Positions 9,174 through 19,111 of a DNA stretch of 64,000 nt are shown piece by piece (position 1 is the first letter of the stretch; each line of letters begins with the position of its first letter). A program made the position numbers and the translations under genes. The notes beneath the pieces were generated by a model, which made no database searches, was not told where the DNA came from, and saw nothing but the letters and a program-made list of their open reading frames with translations. This DNA comes from Akkermansiaceae bacterium (GTDB taxonomy: Bacteria; Verrucomicrobiota; Verrucomicrobiia; Verrucomicrobiales; Akkermansiaceae): the NCBI GenBank assembly GCA_015062055.1, contig SUVK01000004.1:1-64000 (forward strand), read 5' to 3'.

Positions 9174-9653
9174 TCACAGCACCAGCTGGTAATCTGTAAC
9201 ATCAAGCCATTGGCCGAATTTGAAGCCGACTTGGGAGAAGTGTGAAACCTTGCGGAAGCCGAGTTTTTCGTGGAAAGCGCGGCTGGCCATGTTGTCATCC
9301 GTAATGCAGGCAATGAGCGCATGGCACCCGGCAGCACGGCAAGCTTCAATCAGGCGCTGCATGAGGGCAGTGCCGATGCCGCACGCTTTGGCGGTGGGGG
9401 CAAGATAAATGGTTGTCTCCCACGTGTGGGTGTAAGCCGCGCGTTCTTTCCAAGCGTGGGCATAGCAATAGCCCAAGAGTTGCCCGTCTCGCTCATATAC
9501 AAAGTAGGGGTATTGCTCAGAGAGCGCGGCGATGCGCTCCTGCATTTGTTGAATGGTAGGGGGCGTGAGTTCAAAAGAGATGGTTGTATCCCTGACATAG
9601 TCAGCATAGATGGAGGCTATGGCTGGAGCATCTGCGGAATGAACGGGGCGAAT
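9174..9653 (-). CDS. GNAT family N-acetyltransferase (phosphinothricin acetyltransferase-like)
   Basis: MIRPVHSADAPAIASIYADYV…ISFELTPP…IYLAPTAKACGIGTALMQRL…GFRKVSHFSQVGFKFGQWLDV. Confidence 0.88.
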   Translation of the reverse strand: MRPVHSADAPAIASIYADYVRDTTISFELTPPTIQQMQERIAALSEQYPYFVYERDGQLLGYCYAHAWKERAAYTHTWETTIYLAPTAKACGIGTALMQRLIEACRAAGCHALIACITDDNMASRAFHEKLGFRKVSHFSQVGFKFGQWLDVTDYQLVL

Positions 9654-9836
9654 CATGTGGTGAGAGATTGCTCCTATTTTAGCGACGGATGGGTGCAGCG
9701 TCAAGCGGATAACGTATTTTGCACGTCAACAGGGTAAATTTTGCTTGCCAAAATAGGTCTTGCGTATTAGTATAGGCGTGTCGCGCCGTGTAGGCGTGTG
9801 TCGCAATATATAAAGATTTCAAACATTTTATCAGCA

Positions 9837-11003
9837 ATGGACTTTATTTCACCAACAGCAGCAGCACTTACACCCTCCCTTACTCTGGCCATTACCAATA
9901 AGGCCAAGGAGATGAAGGCCAAGGGCGAGCAGGTATATGGCCTCGCCGGTGGCGAGCCCGATAAGGATACCCCCGAAAACATTAAGGCTGCCGCAATCAA
10001 GGCTCTGGAGGACGGGGCTACCAAGTACACTCCTTCCGTTGGTCTGCCCGCACTGCGTCAGGCTATCTGCGATAAGCTCAAGCGTGACAACAACTTGGAT
10101 TACTCCATTGACCAGATTTGCGTATGCAGTGGTGCCAAGCCCGCCGTTTATGCAGCCCTGCGTGCCACTATCAGCGAGGGCGATGAAGTCATTATCCCCT
10201 CTCCCTACTGGGTAAGCTACCCCTCCATGGTAGAGCTTTGCGGTGGTACCCCCGTGTTTGTTGAGACCACGGCTGAGACCGGCTGGAAGATTACGCCCGA
10301 GCAGTTTGAAAACGCCATGACACCGCGCACCAAGATGATTATCCTCACCACGCCCCACAACCCGACGGGTGCCGTGTATACGGAGGAAGAGTTGCGCGCC
10401 CTTGGCGAGGTTGCTGTAGAAGAGGATATTCTCATCATTGCCGATGAAATCTACGAGCATCTTATCTACGATGACGTAAAGCATGTCTCCATGGCTTCTC
10501 TGAGCCCCGAGCTTTACAACCTGACCATCACCATTAACGGCTTCTCCAAGGGTTATGCCATGACTGGCTGGCGCCTCGGTTATACGGCTGCTCCTGCCGG
10601 TATTGCCAAGTACATTAAGATGATTCAGGACCACTGCGCCTCTAACGCCACTACCTTCTGCCAATACGGTGCTATCGAGGCTTTGGAGGGAGACCAATCT
10701 TTCATTACCGACCTGCGTGAGGAGTACGACTTCCGCCGTCAGTATGTGTACGACCGCCTCAGCAAGATGCCCAAGATCAAAGTGGTAGAGCCCAAGGGTG
10801 CCTTCTACTTCTTCATCGACACCACTGAGCTGGGGATGGATTCTCTCTCCCTCTGCGACAAGTTGCTCGATCGCTACAAGGTAGCAGCTGTGCCCGGCAT
10901 CGCCTTCGGTAACGACCATGCCATCCGCATCTCTTACTGCACGTCTTTGGATGTTCTTAAAGAAGGCCTCGACCGCCTCGAAGACTTCTGCAAGAAGCAC
11001 TGA
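9837..11003 (+). CDS. Pyridoxal phosphate-dependent aminotransferase (aspartate aminotransferase type I)
   Basis: TTPHNPTGAVYTEEEL, ADEIYEHLIYDDVKH, INGFSKGYAMTGWRLGYTAAP. Confidence 0.92.
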   Translation: MDFISPTAAALTPSLTLAITNKAKEMKAKGEQVYGLAGGEPDKDTPENIKAAAIKALEDGATKYTPSVGLPALRQAICDKLKRDNNLDYSIDQICVCSGAKPAVYAALRATISEGDEVIIPSPYWVSYPSMVELCGGTPVFVETTAETGWKITPEQFENAMTPRTKMIILTTPHNPTGAVYTEEELRALGEVAVEEDILIIADEIYEHLIYDDVKHVSMASLSPELYNLTITINGFSKGYAMTGWRLGYTAAPAGIAKYIKMIQDHCASNATTFCQYGAIEALEGDQSFITDLREEYDFRRQYVYDRLSKMPKIKVVEPKGAFYFFIDTTELGMDSLSLCDKLLDRYKVAAVPGIAFGNDHAIRISYCTSLDVLKEGLDRLEDFCKKH

Positions 11004-11027
11004 TGCTGACTTACATTTAATTTCATC

Positions 11028-11062
11028 CCCTACGGTTTAATTGCTGTGGGGGAGTTTTTTTG
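11028..11062 (+). terminator. Intrinsic terminator
   Basis: CCCCTAC…GTGGGGG stem (one G:T) followed by a T run. Confidence 0.6.
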
Positions 11063-11177
11063 AAGTAAACCGGGGCTTGAGGTAAGGTTATTTTAGTTTT
11101 TCTTCATCGTAGCAGGGGGCTGGCCTCTTTTTTGATTGATAGAGCGGGGGGCGTTGTGGTATACTGAGCATCGGTAT

Positions 11178-13040
11178 ATGAGTAGCGCGGAACAGAAAGG
11201 TTTTTGGTCTCTCGCAAAACCTTTATTGAAAAAGTATTTACCTCGTTATATGGTAACGATGGTAGTGGGCGTGTTGGCCGGTGTAATAGCAGCCGCAGCA
11301 GCGGGGTTCGGTTTGCCGGTCATTGTGCAAAGTATAGTGCCTCTTGTTTTTGGTACAGAGCAAGCACCCGAGTGGTTGCTGAGCATATTACACACATGCG
11401 TACCTGCCGGAGTTGTGCAGAGCACCGATGCTGCAACCTTGGTAATGTGGGGGGCTGCATTATTTATTCCGCTGGTGATGATGATACGAGGGCTTGCAAC
11501 CTACTACAACTCGTATCTTTTGACAAAGGGCGGCTTGGGGATGATGACCGACATGCGCTCCGATATTTTCGCACGTCTGCAATATCTCTCGTTCTCTTTC
11601 CACGACCGCAACTCACGCGGTAAATTGATGACAACGGTTATTCAATATACCCAGACCCTGCAACAGTTGCTTACCCAAGTGCTCAACGACCTGATTGTGC
11701 AGCCGCTTACGCTGGTGGCAGCAATAGGTTACTTGGTCTATGTAGCCGTAACTAATGAGAACGCAGCCGTTTTATTGGGTAATCTCATCATTACGGCCAT
11801 GTGCATACCCCTGGTGCGTTTTGTCGGTAAACGCATGGTAAAAAAGATGCGCAAGGTGTTGCAGGGGATGGACTCCGTAACGGCCGATGTAGAAGAAGCC
11901 CTCTCTGCGCAGCGCGAGGTGCGCGCATTTAATCTGCAAAAGCATCGGGAAGATTTGCTCAGCGGTAGCATTACCCGATACAACAAGGCTATCATACACG
12001 TCGAATCTTGGAAAGCCGCCGTGGCGCCATCCATAGAGTTTGTGAGCGCCCTTGCGTTGTCATATTCACTGTATCGCAGCAGTGGCGAGGGCCTTACCTT
12101 GGCTCAGTTTACCGCTATTGCCACCGCGTTCTATTTCTGTTACGACCCCATCAAGCGATTAGGAACGGTTGCCAACTATTGCCAAATGATGGGAACCATG
12201 ATAACCGGAATCAATGAGATTCTCGAGGCTCAGGATGAGACCCCGGAGCCGAAGCAGCCTACCCCCTTGCCGTGCCCTCTTGCCGGTAGTGTTGACTTTG
12301 AACATGTCACCTTCTCGTATAACGAAGAAAAAACCGTTTTGCACGATATAACGGTTCACGTGCCTGCGGGCCAGACTGTTGCCCTTGTGGGCCCCAGTGG
12401 TTCCGGTAAAACCACATTCATCAACATGGTGTGCCGATTCTATGACCCCGATAGCGGGTGCGTCAAAATTGATGGGGTCGATGTGCGCGAAATTTCTCGA
12501 GAGGCCCGTACGGGGGCAATTGGCTTGGTTTCTCAATTTGCAGCCCTTTTTCATGATACCATTGCCGAGAACATACGCGTAGGCAAGCCCGGTGCAGATG
12601 ATGCTGCCGTGCGTCGCGCCGGCGATGCTGCCTGCGTAACGGAGTTTGCCGAGCAAAAGCCCGAGGGCTATCAACGGATGCTGGCCGAGGGTGGAGCCGG
12701 TTTGTCCGGCGGACAAAAGCAGCGTGTTTCTATTGCCCGTGCCATTTTGAAAGATGCCCCCATTTTGATATTGGATGAGGCAACCTCTGCCTTGGATATG
12801 AAGAGCGAGGCCATCATTCAAAATGCACTCGAAGAAATGGCCAGTAACCGCACCACATTTGTCATTGCTCATCGCTTCAGTACCATTCGTATGGCCGACC
12901 GTATTCTGGTGTTCAATGAGGGCCGAATTGTGGCCGATGGCACCCATGCGCAGTTATATGAAAACAGCGCGCTATACCGCTCACTTTACGACGAACAAGT
13001 GCGCCATGCTGCAGATAGCGGAAAGGAGACCACATTATGA
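11178..13040 (+). CDS. ABC exporter half-transporter (permease-ATPase fusion, MsbA-like)
   Basis: Walker A GPSGSGKTT, signature LSGGQKQR, ILDEATSALD; N-terminal TM segments. Confidence 0.93.
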   Translation: MSSAEQKGFWSLAKPLLKKYLPRYMVTMVVGVLAGVIAAAAAGFGLPVIVQSIVPLVFGTEQAPEWLLSILHTCVPAGVVQSTDAATLVMWGAALFIPLVMMIRGLATYYNSYLLTKGGLGMMTDMRSDIFARLQYLSFSFHDRNSRGKLMTTVIQYTQTLQQLLTQVLNDLIVQPLTLVAAIGYLVYVAVTNENAAVLLGNLIITAMCIPLVRFVGKRMVKKMRKVLQGMDSVTADVEEALSAQREVRAFNLQKHREDLLSGSITRYNKAIIHVESWKAAVAPSIEFVSALALSYSLYRSSGEGLTLAQFTAIATAFYFCYDPIKRLGTVANYCQMMGTMITGINEILEAQDETPEPKQPTPLPCPLAGSVDFEHVTFSYNEEKTVLHDITVHVPAGQTVALVGPSGSGKTTFINMVCRFYDPDSGCVKIDGVDVREISREARTGAIGLVSQFAALFHDTIAENIRVGKPGADDAAVRRAGDAACVTEFAEQKPEGYQRMLAEGGAGLSGGQKQRVSIARAILKDAPILILDEATSALDMKSEAIIQNALEEMASNRTTFVIAHRFSTIRMADRILVFNEGRIVADGTHAQLYENSALYRSLYDEQVRHAADSGKETTL

Positions 13041-14824
13041 TGAAGAGAGTACTTTCGTTTGCTAAACGATTTTTGATGCCTCATTTCCGGTGGCTTGTCA
13101 TTACGTTTATCACCGGCTTGATAACGGCAGCTGTCAGTGGGTTGGGTGTACCATTGATGGTGAAGTTTGTCTTCCCGATTGTTTTCTACACGGGAGAAGG
13201 CGAGTTGCCATTGCTGATGCAGTACATACCCTCTTTGCAAGAGATGGCACCCCTTACCCTGCTAATGCTGGCATGTGCCAGTATGCCGCTCATTTTTGCG
13301 ATACGCGGGGTGGCAATGTGGGCCAATCATGTGGTGGTCAATGTGTTGGGATTGCGTATACTTGAGAGCCTGCGCAAAACGGTGTTTCACCATGTGCAGC
13401 AACTGCCCATTGCCTATCTGGAGGGGCAGCGCAAGGGTGATATGGTGAGCCGTATTGTGGCCGACACGGGTAATGTGCAAAATGTGCTTTCTCATGTTGC
13501 CAATGATTTGGTAAAACAGCCGATTACCTGTATATGTGCCTTTGCTGCATTCATGTATCTGTTGTTCAGTACCGGCAGCCCCGAGATGGCCATTGTGCTT
13601 GTTTTCATCGGTTTGGCCGCGTGGCCCGTCATCAGTTTCGGTAAACGTATATCAGCCCGAGCCAAGCGCGCTCAGGCCGAGCTGGGGGAGCTTAATACCG
13701 TTGTGCAGCAAAATCTGGAAACCCAGCGAGAAATTCGTGCTTATTCTCTTGAAGAACGAGAAATTGCCGATTTTGTTTCCTCTTCTCAAGCTTACAAGCA
13801 CAATATGACCAAGTTGGTTAAATACCAGCGAATCATCATACCGATTATGGAGACCGTAACGGCCATTGCTTTGGCGTTCTTGCTGGTAGCCGGTAAGAGC
13901 AGTGGCATGGGGCTTGAGGATTTCTTGGCATTGGCCGCCGCTATGTTCTTTACTTTTGATTCTATGAAGAGAGCCGGACAGGCGTTCAACCGCCTGAATG
14001 AAGCGCAGGGCTCTCTTACTCGATTGGAAGAGGTGCTGGCTGTGGAGAACCCCATAGCCGACCCTGAAAACCCGGTGACCATGCCCGCTAAGGTGAAAGG
14101 TGAGCTCGATTTCCGCAATTTGACCTTTGCGTATGATACCGGAAAGCCCGTACTCAAAGATATCAACATCCATATACCGGCCGGGCAGATAGTGGGCTTA
14201 GTAGGGCCCAGTGGTGCCGGTAAAACAACCTTTGCCAGTCTCATACCCCGCTTTTACGAAGCAACGGAAGGTGCTGTATGCATAGATGGTATTGATGTGC
14301 GAGATGTCACCCTGCACGATCTACGCGAGCAACTGTCGGTTGTGGGGCAACAGGCTTTGTTGTTCAGCGGCACGATTCGCGAAAATATAGCATTGGGTAA
14401 AACCGGCGCGACAGATGAGCAGATTCAGTCTGCCGCTGCAGCAGCACGCGTTTCTGCTTTCTTGGACAATCAGCCGCAAGGTATTGATACGCCTTTGGGG
14501 CAGGGGGGCGCCGGGCTATCGGGTGGACAACGCCAGCGTGTGGCTATTGCCCGTGCCTTTGTGAAAGATGCACCTATTCTCATACTCGATGAGGCAACGG
14601 CTTCGCTTGATGCCGAAAGCGAGCGCGAGATTCAGCAAGAGCTTGATAAATTGGCACAGGGCAGAACAACCTTGATTGTGGCGCACCGGTTCAGCACCCT
14701 GCGCCATGCGCACCGCATTCTCGTGTTTGAGCATGGCCGAATTGTGGGTGACGGCCCGCATGCCGAGCTGTATGACTCTTGCCCGCTTTATAAAGAACTT
14801 TTTGACAGGCAAGGTGCCGTGTAA
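13037..14824 (+). CDS. ABC exporter half-transporter (permease-ATPase fusion), second of a tandem pair
   Basis: GPSGAGKTT, LSGGQRQRVAIARA, ILDEATASLD; ATGA overlap with the previous gene. Confidence 0.93.
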   Translation: MMKRVLSFAKRFLMPHFRWLVITFITGLITAAVSGLGVPLMVKFVFPIVFYTGEGELPLLMQYIPSLQEMAPLTLLMLACASMPLIFAIRGVAMWANHVVVNVLGLRILESLRKTVFHHVQQLPIAYLEGQRKGDMVSRIVADTGNVQNVLSHVANDLVKQPITCICAFAAFMYLLFSTGSPEMAIVLVFIGLAAWPVISFGKRISARAKRAQAELGELNTVVQQNLETQREIRAYSLEEREIADFVSSSQAYKHNMTKLVKYQRIIIPIMETVTAIALAFLLVAGKSSGMGLEDFLALAAAMFFTFDSMKRAGQAFNRLNEAQGSLTRLEEVLAVENPIADPENPVTMPAKVKGELDFRNLTFAYDTGKPVLKDINIHIPAGQIVGLVGPSGAGKTTFASLIPRFYEATEGAVCIDGIDVRDVTLHDLREQLSVVGQQALLFSGTIRENIALGKTGATDEQIQSAAAAARVSAFLDNQPQGIDTPLGQGGAGLSGGQRQRVAIARAFVKDAPILILDEATASLDAESEREIQQELDKLAQGRTTLIVAHRFSTLRHAHRILVFEHGRIVGDGPHAELYDSCPLYKELFDRQGAV

Positions 14825-14829
14825 TCTCT

Positions 14830-16809
14830 ATGTCTCCATCCAACGTGTCTCAAAGGATATTGGCTCGCGCATCATCTGTTGATGAGGTAGTGGAGATGAG
14901 CTCTTGGGTAGAGGCCGATTTATTCGCTGCGGCTGAATCTGCCTTGGAGTCACTAGTGCAAGAGGCTGCTCGTGGGCTTGTTCATAATCGTATCATAGAG
15001 GCCATGCGGGCTGCGGATGGTTCGCCTCATTTCACCACAGAGGTTCAACAAAATGTGGTGGCCATCTACGTGTTGTGCGTCAGTTCTCCTGCTTCGGTTG
15101 CCACCCTCAGCGCTCAACAATATGCTTGGGCAGAGGCGCATCCTGCGGCCCGTGTATGGGTGCTGCCTTGTGTTGTGCAACACGTGAGAGCAGACGTCGC
15201 CCGCGTCGTGGCCGATTCCGTGTATGAGGTGCGTTCTCTCGGTCACTGGGCTACCGAAGCCCGTGAACGTCAGTTTTTACCGCCTCCTCACGGCTTAACT
15301 CATTACCTGGGTGGGGCTGCCTTGCTCAAAGAGCACAATCTCGTAAGAGAGGTTGCCAACAACGGAAACCGTATATACCCCTATATTGAGGGTGTAGCCA
15401 ATTACAGACACCTGCCGCCGGCCCACGAGTTGCGCTGCTCGGGAGACGGTGATTTTCCCCTCATGCTGGTGCAAACTTCCGGGGCGCAAAATGGTGCCTT
15501 GCGAGTGGTCCGTGCCGGTATTTATTCTGCGCAAAACCCTGTAAACGAGCTCGAGGTGTACTCCATGGGGACCGACGTTGTGGAATTGATGGATTCGCGT
15601 GGCGGTGTGTACGCGGCAGAATGTGCGGAGTTGGTCATGTTCCCGTCTTGTCTTAAAGTAGGCATGCACCTGAGATGGGCTGTAAGTCTTTTTGCCGACT
15701 CGTTCTCTTTTGACTCGTCGCAGAAGCCTGCCATGGCGCAATCGGAGGCCTCCGGCACAACGATTTTTTCTCGCATTCAAAGTGTAAAAACCATTCAGCT
15801 GTGTGGGTTGTGCGGTTATTGTCTGCAAGTTCCGGTGCACGCGAAGCAGCCGGATTTACTCTTCAATATCTATGTGTTCCGGCCTCTGCTCATGGGGCGT
15901 GTTCCTCGCGTCGGCGAGTTTATTTCGGCAAAAGGTAAGCTCTTGGCAGCGCCTGATTCCTTAGTTGATACTGCCGTTTGCTGGGCTGATTCTCCTGAAA
16001 CCGCACAGGCTGCTCAAGAAGATGAGGGGGCCACCCTCGCCCCCGAAGAAGAAGCCGAGGCTACGCTCCCGGAGCTCTTGGCCGCAGCTTTTGCTGAGGC
16101 CGGGTATTCTCTCGAGGAAGCTTTTGCCCCCTTGTATCGATTCGGTCGCCCCGACTTTCGTTTTTTGTCGCCCACGGGCACACGTCTCCTTGTTATGGTA
16201 GATACCGTGGTGAATGGGCAGGTGGATAAGTTGGGGTACCGTAGCCGCTTTTACCCGGACAAATACCCGGCACATATGAACCGCATCCCGCAGGGGGATG
16301 GCCCTGCCGATATTTGCTTTGTGACGCTGCATCTTGATACCGAAGATGGAGTGAAATATGCGCTGACGGCAGAGACCTTCGGTACACCGGTAACGCTTAC
16401 TTTGCCGCAGAGCATATGCCTTGCGCCCTCTCAGCCGCTTAACGAGCAAATGGCTGTAGAGTTGTTTGCAGACTGCATGAGTACGCAAGATTTTACTCGT
16501 ATTTTGCCATATTTGAGAGAAGACCTGCACTACCGCTCCGAAACGGCAAATCTGGAGTATTTCACAAAGACCGATACCTTGCACCACCTGCGCGCTTGCT
16601 TTGATAATTGGCGTAAACATGAAGTGTTAAATGAGTTGAGTTTTGTATCTCAACCAATAGAGTACAACGGCACCAGTCGAGTGTGTTGTTTTGCTGCACA
16701 ACTGGGGGTAGGTGTATCCTCCACCATTCTCACGGTTAAAGATGGTCTGATTTGTTCCATTCTTGCCGTGGCCCCACCCTCAAAAAATAATGAATCCTCA
16801 AGCTTATGA
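14830..16809 (+). CDS. Conserved hypothetical protein (659 aa)
   Basis: Long ORF, co-directional; no recognised domain (C-terminal ~130 aa NTF2-like at best). Confidence 0.75.
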   Translation: MSPSNVSQRILARASSVDEVVEMSSWVEADLFAAAESALESLVQEAARGLVHNRIIEAMRAADGSPHFTTEVQQNVVAIYVLCVSSPASVATLSAQQYAWAEAHPAARVWVLPCVVQHVRADVARVVADSVYEVRSLGHWATEARERQFLPPPHGLTHYLGGAALLKEHNLVREVANNGNRIYPYIEGVANYRHLPPAHELRCSGDGDFPLMLVQTSGAQNGALRVVRAGIYSAQNPVNELEVYSMGTDVVELMDSRGGVYAAECAELVMFPSCLKVGMHLRWAVSLFADSFSFDSSQKPAMAQSEASGTTIFSRIQSVKTIQLCGLCGYCLQVPVHAKQPDLLFNIYVFRPLLMGRVPRVGEFISAKGKLLAAPDSLVDTAVCWADSPETAQAAQEDEGATLAPEEEAEATLPELLAAAFAEAGYSLEEAFAPLYRFGRPDFRFLSPTGTRLLVMVDTVVNGQVDKLGYRSRFYPDKYPAHMNRIPQGDGPADICFVTLHLDTEDGVKYALTAETFGTPVTLTLPQSICLAPSQPLNEQMAVELFADCMSTQDFTRILPYLREDLHYRSETANLEYFTKTDTLHHLRACFDNWRKHEVLNELSFVSQPIEYNGTSRVCCFAAQLGVGVSSTILTVKDGLICSILAVAPPSKNNESSSL

Positions 16810-17630
16810 AGATCCCTCCATATTGGGTAAAAGAACAAACCCATATTAGCGGACGCAAGATAATGCTGTGCGGTAGCTCATACGAGTCAATGGAACACGC
16901 GCTTATGCAGCTGCAACAAAAACGTGCACTGTGGCAAGCATATCTCGATAATCCCGCAGCGCACCCGGGCTTTGCTTTACAGTTGAGAGAGTTAGATATG
17001 CTCCCTCATGAGGAAGAGTACCATGTGACCGTTACGGAGCCTATTATCGCCCAACCGGATGCCGACAATATCATCACGCGGAATCGCTATGGCTCGTTGG
17101 TGCTCAATACTCAGACCCTTTGCTTTGTGGATGTTGATTCATTTAAAGATTCATTCATCAGGCGTCTGTTCGGTATGGGGCGGGCCCCCGAGCAACTGTT
17201 GCTGCAAAAAGTACGTTCCCTTTGCGCAGCAGATGCTTCTTTGTCTGCTCGCGTATATCGTACTGCCCACGGTTGGAGAGTGTTGCTGCAAGGGGAAGGT
17301 ATAAAACCGAATTCTCCCTGCATGGAGCAGTTGTTTGATGGCTTGCAAGCGGACCCCCTGTACAGAAACTTGTGCCGCAAACAGTTGTGTTGGCGGGCTC
17401 GCCTAAGCCCCAAGCCGTTTCACCTAGGCTTACCCCGTTTTCCTTTTTTAACGGACTCTGCACAAGCTCCTGCTCAGATGGCTGAGTGGCTCGCTCTTTA
17501 CGAACAAAAAAACGCCCCCTTTGCCGTGTGTAGATTGCTGGATTCTTTCGGCTCTTCCATAGACTCTGCTATCCTGCAACTACATGATACCTACACCCGC
17601 GCTTTGATACCCGACCTCCCGTTGCGATAA
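16806..17630 (+). CDS. Conserved hypothetical protein with DPLYxxLCxxQxCxRARLSPKP motif
   Basis: ATGA overlap with the upstream gene; CFVDVDSFKD…VYRTAHGWRVLLQGEGIKP…ADPLYRNLCRKQLCWRARLSPKPFHLG. Confidence 0.75.
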   Translation: MKIPPYWVKEQTHISGRKIMLCGSSYESMEHALMQLQQKRALWQAYLDNPAAHPGFALQLRELDMLPHEEEYHVTVTEPIIAQPDADNIITRNRYGSLVLNTQTLCFVDVDSFKDSFIRRLFGMGRAPEQLLLQKVRSLCAADASLSARVYRTAHGWRVLLQGEGIKPNSPCMEQLFDGLQADPLYRNLCRKQLCWRARLSPKPFHLGLPRFPFLTDSAQAPAQMAEWLALYEQKNAPFAVCRLLDSFGSSIDSAILQLHDTYTRALIPDLPLR

Positions 17631-18190
17631 TGAAACACACACTTTCCCTTGTTTTGGCTTTTCTTTATGCTTGTCTGTTATGTGATTGCACAACTACCGA
17701 GGCTTTGAAAAAGCTTTTGCCCGCGCCTTGTACACAGGGCTATTCTCATCTGCTGGCGTTGCCGATGCAAGATGAAGCCGGCTTGGTTAACGATTGGGAT
17801 ACGACGCTGTATGTGCCTCTTCAGGTTTATCCCGATAAAAAGGGACTTGCTGCGTTTGAGTTCGGTATCCCTCAGTTATATCCACATATATCTTCTCGCA
17901 TGTACTTTGAAATCAAACTCGTGAATGGTGAATTGAATGGAAATAATTTTTCTGCTGAACTCTTTTTATCCATCAGTAATGTCAGTGATAATCCGTTTTG
18001 GACGCATGCCATATTGCAGATAGAAGGAGAGTTGCCCGGCAAAAAGAGTACCTCGTGTTTGCCGGTGCGTTATTCAATTTTAACTAATTATGACACCCGT
18101 ATTCACCCGAACAATGCTTGGTATAATCCTTCGGTATTTCAACGAGGAATTCGAGTAAAAATTATCCCCCATTCTGAGGAGAAAAAGTGA
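17630..18190 (+). CDS. Hypothetical lipoprotein
   Basis: MKHTLSLVLAFLYACLLCDCT; start overlaps the upstream stop. Confidence 0.7.
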   Translation: MKHTLSLVLAFLYACLLCDCTTTEALKKLLPAPCTQGYSHLLALPMQDEAGLVNDWDTTLYVPLQVYPDKKGLAAFEFGIPQLYPHISSRMYFEIKLVNGELNGNNFSAELFLSISNVSDNPFWTHAILQIEGELPGKKSTSCLPVRYSILTNYDTRIHPNNAWYNPSVFQRGIRVKIIPHSEEKK

Positions 18191-18236
18191 ATAATTTTTG
18201 AAAGATTGACCACAAAATCTTCGTACATTATAACAG

Positions 18237-19094
18237 ATGAAAACATTTCTTTTGTTAAGCGTTTTTTGTAGTGCTTTGGGGGTGGCCCCGGCGCAGCAGT
18301 CTGCTTCCGTTAATCCGTATACCGAGGAATCTGACTACTGGGCTTTCCGGGCATATGATGCGTTGACTCATGTAGACCACATGCTGCGTTGTAAAATACT
18401 CTACCGAGAAGTCAGACATACCTCTGCGGCAATATATTCTGTTCATGAATATTATGCCGAGGTGCTCGAGTGCCCTAAGGGTGGAATGATAGGTAAAGGG
18501 TGCGTGATTTCATATTGGAAGCAAATGGAAGATCATCAACAAGAAGCGGAGGGGCGGTATGCTGCTGCGGGGGAGGTGTACTTGGGGTTTGACTCCAACG
18601 AGGTTGTGTTTGATGCGGAAAAGAAAATATGGCAGATACGCGGCAATTATTCTTTTCGAGCCATGGGAGCAAACTATGACTACGGCAAGGCTATGAGACG
18701 CGTCATGCAAGAGCACCCCGAGCTGGTGGACCAAAAGCCCGAGGCCACCCCTTCCGTCGGTGAAAAATTGCGCCCTTTTATCGCAGATTTAGAAAACCGG
18801 AGCCGGAAAGAGGCACCGGCCAATACCCACCTTTATATAAAGCGTTTGTTGACCTTGCTCCCGCTTATTGAACAAGGCAAGCCGGTGGATATGGTTTTGC
18901 CCGAGACTAAAGGTAACACGGCATTGCACTATGCTTGTGCTTTGGGCGACGCAGAACTTGTCAAATGTTTGCTGCAGCTCGGTGCAAACCCCAAGGCTTG
19001 CACCGATAAAGGCATTACCCCGATGCAGTGTGCGAGTGGCAAAGATGCTCTCAACATTCAAGCGCTGTTGAAAGAGTACGGCGCACGCCGGTAA
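18237..19094 (+). CDS. Secreted protein with C-terminal ankyrin repeats
   Basis: Signal peptide; GNTALHYACALGDAELVKCLLQLGANPKACTDKGITPMQCA. Confidence 0.85.
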   Translation: MKTFLLLSVFCSALGVAPAQQSASVNPYTEESDYWAFRAYDALTHVDHMLRCKILYREVRHTSAAIYSVHEYYAEVLECPKGGMIGKGCVISYWKQMEDHQQEAEGRYAAAGEVYLGFDSNEVVFDAEKKIWQIRGNYSFRAMGANYDYGKAMRRVMQEHPELVDQKPEATPSVGEKLRPFIADLENRSRKEAPANTHLYIKRLLTLLPLIEQGKPVDMVLPETKGNTALHYACALGDAELVKCLLQLGANPKACTDKGITPMQCASGKDALNIQALLKEYGARR

Positions 19095-19111
19095 GTCTTG
19101 TTGCCCGGATA

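Noticed and set aside
9849-11000. 383-aa antisense ORF opposite the aminotransferase
   Set aside because: Sense strand encodes a clear PLP aminotransferase; the antisense is a codon-bias artefact.
12159-12947. 262-aa antisense ORF opposite the ABC ATPase domain
   Set aside because: Mirrors conserved ATPase motifs on the other strand; not a gene.
18203-18237. TTGACC-N17-TATAAC promoter 2 nt before the ankyrin gene ATG as another leaderless case
   Set aside because: The -10 is too close to the ATG for a normal TSS; either a chance match or a misassigned start.
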